From positions 1 to 53,336 of the forward strand of contig JAXFOK010000067.1 in NCBI GenBank assembly GCA_034180415.1: a stretch of 53,336 bases of DNA. Reading direction: 5' to 3'. The notes under the pieces are model-generated. The model was not told where the DNA came from, did no database searches, and was given only the letters and a program-made list of their open reading frames with translations. Source of the stretch: CAKMMH01 sp927798255 (GTDB taxonomy: Bacteria > Bdellovibrionota_C > UBA2361 > CAKMMH01). The position numbers and the translations under genes were made by a program. This document shows, in pieces, positions 42,147-49,486 of this stretch; within the stretch, counting starts at the first letter, position 1; every line of letters begins with the position of its first letter.

Positions 42147-43241
42147 TTACATAATAACTAAATCAGCATGAAGCGCCCCTGCTCTTTTTAAAGCTGAAAA
42201 TATTGATATTAAATCTCTTGGAGTAGCCCCAAGTGCGTTAAGAGCTTTTACAAGCTCTCCAAGTGAAAGCTCGCCTCCTATTAAATTTAATCCAACATTT
42301 TCTTCACCAACTGTTACATCAGAGTTTGTTACGACCTCTGTGTTTCCTACCTCTGAAAAAGCCTCCGGCTGAGATACTTGTGTGTCACTTCTTATTACAA
42401 TATTTAAATTACCATGAGCAAGAGCTACTTTTCCAATTTTTACATTCTCACCCATTACAATTGTTCCAGTCTTTTCATTAACAATTACTTTTGCTGTGCT
42501 ATCTTGAACAATATCAATATGCTCTAATTTGGAAATCATTCCTATTGGATCATCTTTTAAATTTCCAACAAGTGGTATTTGAACAGTTGCACCATCAATT
42601 GCTGATGCAATTGAACCCCCGAGTTCCTCATTTAGTGCATCAACTATATGTGTAACTGTCGTAAAGTCTGGTTCCTTTAATACAATTCTTACCCTCTTAC
42701 TCTGGAATAAATCAAATGGAATCATTTTTTCAACTGTTGCACCCTCTGCAATTTGACCAACTGTTGGGTGATTTTTTACCGCTGAATCTGATGAAGCTTC
42801 AACTGAAAAACCTCCTACCGTGATAGGACCTTGAGCTACCGCATAAACATTTCCATCAGATGCTTTTAAAGGAGTAAATAAAAGAGTTCCACCTTGAATA
42901 CTTTTTGCATCACCAATTGAAGAAAGTGTAACATCTATTTTACTTCCTGCTCTTGCAAAAGGAGGAAGCTTTGCTGTTACAACAACTGCTGCAACATTTT
43001 TAACTTTAATATCTTTTGGGTCAACCTTAAGTCCCATTTTTTCAAGTAAGTTTGATACGCTCTTACCTGTAAAATCCACACTTCCACCATCCCCTGTACC
43101 ATTTAATCCGATAACAATTCCATAACCAAATAAATCATTACCGCGAACGCCTTCAATTGTTGCGATATCTTTTAATCTTGCACAAAAAGCTTCTGGTACA
43201 ATCAGTAAAATAAATATGATTAACAAAAATATTTTTTTCAT
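42147..43241 (-). CDS. flgI: Flagellar P-ring protein FlgI
   Basis: FlgI forms the peptidoglycan ring around the flagellar rod. At 364 residues it is full length, with a signal peptide (residues 1-20), then ARLKDIATIEGVRGNDLFGYG, IGLNGTGDGGSVDFTGKS, GGTLLFTPLKASDGNVYAVAQ, and the C-terminal LVKALNALGATPRDLISIFS. It is in the middle of the operon, 27 bases downstream of flgH. Confidence 0.96.
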   Translation of the reverse strand: MKKIFLLIIFILLIVPEAFCARLKDIATIEGVRGNDLFGYGIVIGLNGTGDGGSVDFTGKSVSNLLEKMGLKVDPKDIKVKNVAAVVVTAKLPPFARAGSKIDVTLSSIGDAKSIQGGTLLFTPLKASDGNVYAVAQGPITVGGFSVEASSDSAVKNHPTVGQIAEGATVEKMIPFDLFQSKRVRIVLKEPDFTTVTHIVDALNEELGGSIASAIDGATVQIPLVGNLKDDPIGMISKLEHIDIVQDSTAKVIVNEKTGTIVMGENVKIGKVALAHGNLNIVIRSDTQVSQPEAFSEVGNTEVVTNSDVTVGEENVGLNLIGGELSLGELVKALNALGATPRDLISIFSALKRAGALHADLVIM

Positions 43242-43268
43242 ATATTTCTCTTATAAATTTTAAATTAA

Positions 43269-44255
43269 TTAAAATGGCCAAAGCTTTGTTAAGAACCTTG
43301 TTCCCCATCCAGGTTCCTGAACATCTTGAAGCACTCCTTGTCCATAATAATCAACTCTCATATTTCCAAGTTTTGAAGAATCAATCTCATTATATGAATT
43401 TACGTCTTTTGGACGAACAATTCCTGAAATCTTAATGATTTGTTCTTCAGCATTTACAGAAACTATTTTTTCACCTTCAACTCTTAAAAGTCCTGTTGGT
43501 AATACCTCCATTACCATTGCAGAAATTTTTGCTGTCAAAGTATTTTTTCTTGTAGTGTCCCCACTTCCTTTATATTCTAAACTACTATTAGTACTAAACA
43601 TTGAGCTTGGATTTACTCTCTTATTTTTATCTGCGAACCAAGAATCTATTCCAAGTAAAGATGAAATACCGCCAAGAAGCGTCGTCTCTTTTTTAGTATT
43701 TGTATCAGCTTCTCCCTTAGCATCAGATTTTTCTGTAATAATTATTGTCACTAAATCTCCCGGAAGCCATGCTCTGTCATCTCTAAATAAATCATTTGCT
43801 CCTGTTTTGCTCTCTTCCCATAATGAAGGAGAACGACCGGTATCACCATAAATTAATGGCCCTTCATATTTAGGACGAGGAAATTGTTTCTTTATTTCCA
43901 TAAACTCATTTTGATTCCCCTCATCACCTTCAATATTTCCATTAGCATCAATATTTGCCTCTATTTGATTTAAATCTTTCGAATTTAGGTCGCTTTCATT
44001 TTTTAAATCATCACTTATAAAATGATATCTTGCACGCATTTCTTCAATGTTTGCTTGTCTTTCATAGATTGCTAATCTTTTTTGATATTCCATTTGTTCA
44101 AGTCTTTTTTGTTCATCAATTTGTAATTGCAAATTTTTTGAATATTCAAGACTAGGAATAACTGGAGCTTTTCTTTGTAAGTTTGGAGTTGAGCATGCAA
44201 GCGTCAAACTTATCAAAGGAAAGGTAATGCTAGTAATAATATTTTTATTCATCAT
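43269..44255 (-). CDS. flgH: Flagellar L-ring lipoprotein FlgH, N-terminally extended
   Basis: FlgH forms the outer-membrane ring. The lipobox LTLACS ends the signal (Cys at about residue 21). The core begins only near residue 150: SLWEESKTGANDLFRDDRAW, PGDLVTIIITEKSDAKGEAD, and the end GIVRPKDVNSYNEIDSSKLG then VDYYGQGVLQDVQEPGW. At 328 residues it is ~100 longer than common FlgH; the extra part is a Gln/Glu/Lys-rich coiled coil at about residues 35-130. The extension is unusual and could contact the cell wall. Confidence 0.93.
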   Translation of the reverse strand: MMNKNIITSITFPLISLTLACSTPNLQRKAPVIPSLEYSKNLQLQIDEQKRLEQMEYQKRLAIYERQANIEEMRARYHFISDDLKNESDLNSKDLNQIEANIDANGNIEGDEGNQNEFMEIKKQFPRPKYEGPLIYGDTGRSPSLWEESKTGANDLFRDDRAWLPGDLVTIIITEKSDAKGEADTNTKKETTLLGGISSLLGIDSWFADKNKRVNPSSMFSTNSSLEYKGSGDTTRKNTLTAKISAMVMEVLPTGLLRVEGEKIVSVNAEEQIIKISGIVRPKDVNSYNEIDSSKLGNMRVDYYGQGVLQDVQEPGWGTRFLTKLWPF

Positions 44256-45215
44256 TTAATTAACCCTCACTAAACCTTGAGCCATTACATATCCTTCTAA
44301 TATTTTATTTGAAGAATCATTTTTAATTTTAATTTTCTCTTGCTTAGCGCCATCTTGCAAAGCAACACCTGTAACAATTGCAGATAAAAGTGGCGTTTCA
44401 TAAACAATTTTTATTTTATCTCCATTTCTTACAACAGGTGGCGAAACTAAAGTTGTGTTTGAAAATATATCTCCTTTACTAATATTTCTTGTTGCTTCTT
44501 TACCAACGATTTCTTTTTTTACATCAAAAGATTCTTTTGGAAGTTTTGAAACATTCATTCTTGCCATAACAAAATCACCTTCATTTACGACTTCACCTCT
44601 ATATATTTGTCTACTTGCAACTGGAACATCTTTCCATTCTTCAATTAGAGCGTTAATTGTAGCTTTTTGAACATCACCATTTCCTGATGTAATTTTTAAT
44701 AAAAAACTTCCCATATCTTTTTTAAATGGTTCTTTTGAAAATGAAGCAACTTCTATAAATAAATCATCAGGTGAAACAAATATATCTTCTTTCATATATA
44801 TTCTTTTAACACTTATTTCTCTCTGTTCACTATCAAAGTAATCATTTATTGCTTTTAATACTTCTTTTTCTGTAAGTAATCTTCCAGCTCTTTTTACCTT
44901 TATATTTTTAGGAAAAACATAACCTATCTTTTCTAACTTTAGCCCTTCATTTTTCATTATTTCTACAATTCTATTTGCTGGAATTGAAACTTCCTTATTT
45001 GGCATTGGACTATTTTGAATAAAAGTTTTTCCTACTCCAATAATAACTTCATCAAGATTATTTTTAGTTGAATCAATACTTGCGATGTCAGATAGTGTTA
45101 TAATAGGTTTTGTAATAGTAACCTCTTGCTTACCACGAACATATATTTCATATGCACTAGCATTAACTGCTACTAAAAATGTTAATAAATATAAACTCAA
45201 ATTTTTTAATTTCAT
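44256..45215 (-). CDS. flgA: Flagellar P-ring assembly chaperone FlgA
   Basis: FlgA is the periplasmic chaperone for FlgI. The 319 residues include an N-terminal signal (residues ~1-21), and the C-terminal SAF-type domain: VASRQIYRGEVVNEGDFVMA, KEIVGKEATRNISKGDIFSN, and NGDKIKIVYETPLLSAIVTG. The stop of flgA directly abuts the flgH start. The order flgG-flgA-flgH-flgI is the deltaproteobacterial arrangement. Confidence 0.92.
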   Translation of the reverse strand: MKLKNLSLYLLTFLVAVNASAYEIYVRGKQEVTITKPIITLSDIASIDSTKNNLDEVIIGVGKTFIQNSPMPNKEVSIPANRIVEIMKNEGLKLEKIGYVFPKNIKVKRAGRLLTEKEVLKAINDYFDSEQREISVKRIYMKEDIFVSPDDLFIEVASFSKEPFKKDMGSFLLKITSGNGDVQKATINALIEEWKDVPVASRQIYRGEVVNEGDFVMARMNVSKLPKESFDVKKEIVGKEATRNISKGDIFSNTTLVSPPVVRNGDKIKIVYETPLLSAIVTGVALQDGAKQEKIKIKNDSSNKILEGYVMAQGLVRVN

Positions 45216-45238
45216 TTCTAATAATCCCTAGAAATTAA

Positions 45239-46027
45239 TTACCTTTTCATTTGTAATGCTAAATTAATCATTTCATCTGAGGTTGTAATACCCTTTGATG
45301 ATGCCTCGTAAGCGCGCTGCGCAGTAATCATATTTACTACTTGCTCTACAACGCTTACATTACTTGTTTCTAAAAAACCTTGGTTTAATGCTCCAAAACC
45401 GTCTTGGTAAAAAAGTCCTTCAACAGGTGCTCCAGATGCTTCTGTTTCAAGATATAAATTTTTTCCCATTGCCTTTAATCCAGCTTGGTTTGGAAAACGA
45501 ACTGCTGTAAGTTGTCCTAAATCTGTAAGTGATGTACTTCCAGGTTGAGTAACACTTACAATACCATCTGAGGAAATACTAATTGATGTTACATCGTTAG
45601 GTACCGTCATGCTTGGATCTAACTCATACCCTTCAGCTGTAACAATTTTCCCATCTTTATCCAATTTAAAAGAACCAGTCCTTGTGTAAGCAGAATCACC
45701 ATTTGGAAGTTGTACTTTAAAAAATCCCTCCCCCTCGATTGCAACATCAAGACTTCTATCAGTATTTTTTAAGTCACCTTGGATAAAAACTTTTTGTATA
45801 GATGATGTTTTAACGCCAAGTCCGACCTGGATACCTGTTGGGTTTTGAGTAGTGTCAGATGTCCTAGCTCCAGGTTCTACAACTTGCTGATAAATTAAAT
45901 CTTGAAACTCTGCACGCCCTGATTTATAACCTGTTGTGTTAACATTGGCTAAGTTATGAGAAATAACATCAATGTTAGTTTGTTGTGCGTTCATTCCAGT
46001 TGCTGATGTATATAAAGCTCTTATCAT
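45239..46027 (-). CDS. flgG: Flagellar distal rod protein FlgG
   Basis: FlgG builds the distal rod. The 262-residue protein has ALYTSATGMNAQQTNIDVIS and NLANVNTTGYKSGRAEFQDL at the N-terminus, DRSLDVAIEGEGFFKVQLPN, and the C-terminal NVSVVEQVVNMITAQRAYEA SSK motif, all standard. The size is exactly as expected. It is 30 bases downstream of flgF. Confidence 0.97.
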   Translation of the reverse strand: MIRALYTSATGMNAQQTNIDVISHNLANVNTTGYKSGRAEFQDLIYQQVVEPGARTSDTTQNPTGIQVGLGVKTSSIQKVFIQGDLKNTDRSLDVAIEGEGFFKVQLPNGDSAYTRTGSFKLDKDGKIVTAEGYELDPSMTVPNDVTSISISSDGIVSVTQPGSTSLTDLGQLTAVRFPNQAGLKAMGKNLYLETEASGAPVEGLFYQDGFGALNQGFLETSNVSVVEQVVNMITAQRAYEASSKGITTSDEMINLALQMKR

Positions 46028-46056
46028 TTAGTTTATCCTTTTAAAATAAAAAACTA

Positions 46057-46827
46057 CTATCTAGAAGCCCCCAATTTTGTAATAGCCGTTTGATTCATTT
46101 GATCTATTGATTGTGCAGTTTGTGTGTATAACTGAAAACCACGATGTGCGGTTATCAAATCAAGTATACTATTCACTGCTGACACATTCGCCATCTCTAA
46201 TGAATTTTCAATCAAATCAGGAGTCACCTCCTCAATATTAGGACTTGCTCCTTCATGAACTTTAAAACAATTATCCCCGACTCTTTCAAGTGTACTTAAG
46301 TCATCGATGCTAACCACTGTTAAAGCCCCAACTACATTATTATCACTTAAGATATCCCCATTAGGAGCAATAGAAATTTTACCAACTCCACCTGTCGCAA
46401 TTGGGCCACCACCTCCAAGAACATATTTTCCGTCATGAGTTACAAGTTCACTTTCTGAATTCAAGGTAAAATCACCTGCCTTTGAATAAAGAGTTTCACC
46501 ATTTACTCCCTGTATAACGAAAAAATCATGTTCATTCCTTATAGCAACATTTAGTGGATTATTTGTAGTTTCAATTGAACCTACTGAAAAATCTGTCACT
46601 GCATAAGTATTCATAATCCCTGGAGTCCTTTGCTGATCATAATGAGCGTATGGGTCATTTAACCCATGTAAACTTGCCAAGGTTTCATCAAACGTTTGAG
46701 TGTTACCAATTAACACTTGTTTTTTGAATCCTGCAGTTTTCACATTTGCAATGTTGTTAGTTGTAATATCTAACTTTCTTAATTGCATTAATCCATCTGA
46801 TGCTGCTGCGTATGTTCCTCTATCCAT
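46057..46827 (-). CDS. flgF: Flagellar proximal rod protein FlgF
   Basis: FlgF belongs to the same rod family as FlgG. The 256-residue sequence has GLMQLRKLDITTNNIANVKT at the N-terminus, PLNVAIRNEHDFFVIQGVNG, and the C-terminal NVSAVNSILDLITAHRGFQL with YTQTAQSIDQMNQ. It follows the SwrB-like coiled-coil gene by 24 bases. Typical length, no anomalies. Confidence 0.95.
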   Translation of the reverse strand: MDRGTYAAASDGLMQLRKLDITTNNIANVKTAGFKKQVLIGNTQTFDETLASLHGLNDPYAHYDQQRTPGIMNTYAVTDFSVGSIETTNNPLNVAIRNEHDFFVIQGVNGETLYSKAGDFTLNSESELVTHDGKYVLGGGGPIATGGVGKISIAPNGDILSDNNVVGALTVVSIDDLSTLERVGDNCFKVHEGASPNIEEVTPDLIENSLEMANVSAVNSILDLITAHRGFQLYTQTAQSIDQMNQTAITKLGASR

Positions 46828-46851
46828 TAAAAGTTTCCCTTTAATAAAAAA

Positions 46852-47832
46852 TTAAAGTGTTGCTATCTCACGACGCATTTTAGAAAGCACTCCTAATCTT
46901 GCGTCATCTGAAGATGTAGCCATTTTATTAACTTCACTATTTGTAATAGTTTCATCTTTCATTTCTAAAATTTCATCTACAGAAATATTTGTTTTTTGAG
47001 ATATCGTATTTACTGGTATTCCCATCTTTAATAATGTTCTTGCAAGTTCTCTGTTTTTTAGAGTTCTAATAGCTTCTAAATTTTCATCTTTAAATGTTTG
47101 AACTTCTATATTTTCTTGTTTTATCTCTTTTGGAGTTATATTATTTGTTGCTAATTCCTTTTTAGAAATATAAGATTCTTTTTCAATCCTACTTGATAAA
47201 GCAGACTTTTTAGTTACAGGTTTTTTAACTACATATTGTTTTTCAACTTCACTTTTAGCTAAAGCTTTATCTTCTCTTTGTGACTCATTAATTTTTCTTG
47301 GTTTTTCTGATTTATAATTAGAAATAAGAATATTATCATTATTCATATCATTATCATCTAATTCTATTATTCTATTTGCTTGATTATTTCTTCTACTCTC
47401 TAAAATTAATTCATCATTTTCGTAATCATTATTATCACTAAGTTGTGAATAGCTTGGCCTTTTATCTTTATTTGCAAGATTTGCAAGTGTTGCTAATTTC
47501 TTAATTAAATTCTTACAATTTTCAATATTTCTTTCTAAGCCTTCTTTAACTTCATTTGAAGATTTAAAGCTTGTGTTCACTCTATCTTCAACACTTTTAA
47601 GATCATCTAGCAAAGTTTCTAAATCTCTTTGACGTGTTCTTAATTTTTGATCAAGCTCAATTGAGCTTTCCTCTGCATCACTTATAACTCTTCTTAATGT
47701 TTTTTCTAAATCTCCAACTTTATCTATTTTTACAGCAACAGATTCAGCTCTTGTAAGCCTGTACGCTAAATAAATAAGAGACCCCATAAGTGAAATATCT
47801 ACAAGTAGTGACCAAATAGTTAAATCAATCAT
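46852..47832 (-). CDS. Membrane-anchored coiled-coil protein, SwrB/DUF2802-like
   Basis: The 326-residue protein has an N-terminal membrane segment (LLVDISLMGSLIYLAYRL), a coiled coil at about residues 38-118, a long charged linker, and a C-terminal helix-turn-helix-like segment (ARTLLKMGIPVNTISQKTNI SVDEIL, ~265-291). This architecture matches SwrB of Bacillus and DUF2802 proteins of proteobacteria, encoded in flagellar operons and promoting basal-body assembly. It is the first gene of the operon behind the sigma-54 site at 48008. Confidence 0.7.
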   Translation of the reverse strand: MIDLTIWSLLVDISLMGSLIYLAYRLTRAESVAVKIDKVGDLEKTLRRVISDAEESSIELDQKLRTRQRDLETLLDDLKSVEDRVNTSFKSSNEVKEGLERNIENCKNLIKKLATLANLANKDKRPSYSQLSDNNDYENDELILESRRNNQANRIIELDDNDMNNDNILISNYKSEKPRKINESQREDKALAKSEVEKQYVVKKPVTKKSALSSRIEKESYISKKELATNNITPKEIKQENIEVQTFKDENLEAIRTLKNRELARTLLKMGIPVNTISQKTNISVDEILEMKDETITNSEVNKMATSSDDARLGVLSKMRREIATL

Positions 47833-47877
47833 ATAAAAACCTTTTTTCTTAACATCAAAAACTATAATTAGACAAAA

Positions 47878-47898
47878 AAATGACAGTTTTTGTCATTT
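47878..47898. promoter_or_regulatory. Inverted repeat in the flagellar operon leader
   Basis: AAATGACA (47878-47885) and TGTCATTT (47891-47898) are exact complements with a 5-base loop, ~45 bases before the operon's first ATG. A further TGTCA follows at 47901. It could be an operator or a leader hairpin. Confidence 0.5.
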
Positions 47899-48007
47899 AA
47901 TGTCAAAAATTAAAAACTGAAAAATTTTAAAGGATTTCTCTAACATACTATTTTTATTATCCTTTATTAATTATTAACGTTCTTAAAAGAACCACTTACA
48001 CATATAT

Positions 48008-48024
48008 AGCAAAAGCCTTGCCGA
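48008..48024 (-). promoter_or_regulatory. Sigma-54-type promoter of the flagellar rod/ring operon
   Basis: The minus strand reads TCGGCAAGGCTTTTGCT with GG-N10-GC spacing. It lies ~175 bases upstream of the first operon gene, giving a leader of ~160 bases that contains the inverted repeat at 47878-47898. Confidence 0.7.
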
Positions 48025-48089
48025 ATTTTAAAAATCTAAGTAAAATTTTTAAAAAATTTATTTTTTTATGTATTTTAGGAGTAATATTT

Positions 48090-48857
48090 ATGGATTTATC
48101 AGTAATTATTCTAGCTGCAGGACTTGGAAAGCGTATGGGAGGAAACATAGCTAAAGTGCTTTCTAAGGTTTGTGGCCGTGAGCTTATATCATATGTAACA
48201 GAGACTGCAAGTAAATTAAATCCAAATGAAACCATTATTGTAACAGGATATCAAAGAGAAGTAGTTGAAGATTTTATTTTAAACGATACTAAAAAAAGAA
48301 ATATTAATACAAATATTAATTTTGCTTATCAAGCAGAGCAATTAGGTACAGGACATGCTGTAATGTGTGCATTAGAAAAAATGAAAGCTAAAGATGGCGT
48401 AACTATTGTATTGTGTGGTGATGTTCCATTAATTAAAGAAGATACAATTAAAAATTTAGTGAACATATTTTTTGAGCAAAAGGCAATTGTAAATGTATTA
48501 ACATTTGATGCTCCTACAACTTCTAGCTATGGAAGAATAGTTAAAGACAGCGATGGAAATTTTTTAAAGATTGTTGAAAAGAGAGATTGTACAGAAGATC
48601 AATTAAAAATCACAGAATCAAATTCAGGAGTTTACGCAGTAGATACAAAATTTTTAAGAGAAGCAATTAAACAAATAAAAACAAACAATGCACAAAAAGA
48701 ATATTATCTTACAGATATTGTCGAAATTGCAGTAAATGAAGGATTAAAAGTAATTGCAAGTAAACTTACGACAGAAAGCGAAGTACAAGGTGTAAACTCA
48801 CCAGAGGAATTAAATAAAGTTGAGGGAATAATACAAAATACTTGTTGTATGTGTTAA
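48090..48857 (+). CDS. GlmU-type uridyltransferase without acetyltransferase domain
   Basis: The 255-residue protein has the nucleotidyltransferase motif IILAAGLGKRMGGNIAKVLS (residues ~5-24), YQAEQLGTGHAVMCALEKM, VLCGDVPLIKEDTI, and YYLTDIVEIAVNEG, the UDP-GlcNAc pyrophosphorylase half of GlmU. It stops at GVNSPEELNKVEGIIQNTCC, exactly where the left-handed beta-helix acetyltransferase domain should begin. The frame stops cleanly with no remnant. I chose the ATG at 48090 because TTAGGAG precedes it. A full GlmU may be elsewhere, or the acetyltransferase may be separate. Confidence 0.88.
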   Translation: MDLSVIILAAGLGKRMGGNIAKVLSKVCGRELISYVTETASKLNPNETIIVTGYQREVVEDFILNDTKKRNINTNINFAYQAEQLGTGHAVMCALEKMKAKDGVTIVLCGDVPLIKEDTIKNLVNIFFEQKAIVNVLTFDAPTTSSYGRIVKDSDGNFLKIVEKRDCTEDQLKITESNSGVYAVDTKFLREAIKQIKTNNAQKEYYLTDIVEIAVNEGLKVIASKLTTESEVQGVNSPEELNKVEGIIQNTCCMC

Positions 48858-48870
48858 TCACTAAGTTTTC

Positions 48871-48888
48871 AGAAGGCAGGAAACAGGA
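48871..48888. repeat. 18-bp dispersed repeat, copy 2
   Basis: Identical to 40815-40832, again just downstream of a plus-strand gene. Confidence 0.65.
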
Positions 48889-49099
48889 TTCAGGATTAGG
48901 TATCGGGTTTCAGGAAACTTTGCTCGAAGAACAACCCATAATACGAAGTGCGGTGCAAGGCTAGCAAGTTTTTGTGTAGATTTTAAAAAAACAAATTAAT
49001 ATGAACCTCACATCGTGAGGTCCTCTTAAGTGATGAGGTATGTGCGAACGACATAGGTCCTTACAACGAAGTATTTTTTGATGTATCTTCTATGGCGCA

Positions 49100-49161
49100 T
49101 TTATCCTTTCATTTTCTGCTTTAGTAAAACCTTTATCCTTTCATTTTCTGCTTTGGTAAAA
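49100..49161. repeat. 30-bp direct repeat pair
   Basis: A 30-base unit starting TTTATCCTTTCATTTTCTGC occurs at 49100-49129 and 49132-49161 with a single A/G difference. It abuts the palindromic element that begins at 49156. Confidence 0.75.
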
Positions 49162-49285
49162 TGAGAAGAGGCGCAAAAAAGACAAGGCATTTTGGTTAAG
49201 ACGAACGGAGCTGTACTCATTGTACAGCGAGTATCGGCTTACGCCAAAATAACGAAGTATTTTTTGATGCATCTTCTCATTTTAC
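49156..49285. mobile_element. Palindromic MITE-like element
   Basis: GTAAAATGAGAAG (49156-49168) is inverted at CTTCTCATTTTAC (49273-49285). Nested inside are CATTTTGG / CCAAAATA-like arms and a central CTGTACTCATTGTACAG palindrome. The ~130-base element has no ORF. Its right arm overlaps the last codons and TGA of the gene at 49277, so the element supplies that gene's stop. It is a short non-autonomous element or a REP-like structure. Confidence 0.7.
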
Positions 49286-49486
49286 TTCTAGATTTAGATT
49301 CTCAGTCTCACCATCAAACAATATCTTTGCTCTATTCTTACTTAGCAGTGTCTTAACTTTTTGAATTTCTTTATCCATATCCAAATCTGATGACAAATTC
49401 ATGGTCTGCTCAAAAATAAATTCTTTAATAATTCCATTTAATGCATCGTCTGATAATTCTTTATAATCAATTTCAATTATTGCCAT
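49277..49486 (-). CDS. Small acidic protein coupled to AddA-like gene
   Basis: The 69-residue protein (MAIIEIDYKELSDDALNGII, then KEIQKVKTLLSKNRAKILF) is acidic and mostly helical, without motifs I recognise. Its ATG overlaps the end of the helicase gene by 14 bases, indicating coupling. Its terminal codons lie in the palindromic element's right arm, so the natural C-terminus may have been replaced. Function is unknown. Confidence 0.65.
   Translation of the reverse strand: MAIIEIDYKELSDDALNGIIKEFIFEQTMNLSSDLDMDKEIQKVKTLLSKNRAKILFDGETENLNLEVK

Larger units (their letters stand above)
48858..49276. other. Repeat-rich intergenic region
   Basis: No gene is seen. The region holds the 18-bp dispersed repeat (48871-48888), a run of short CAGGA repeats (about 48880-48920), hairpin CCTCAC-ATC-GTGAGG (about 49014-49021), a phrase shared with 6265-6293 (49042-49071), a 27-bp direct repeat (49065-49091 and 49251-49277, one difference) and a 30-bp direct repeat (49100-49129 and 49132-49161, one difference). 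Confidence 0.75.
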
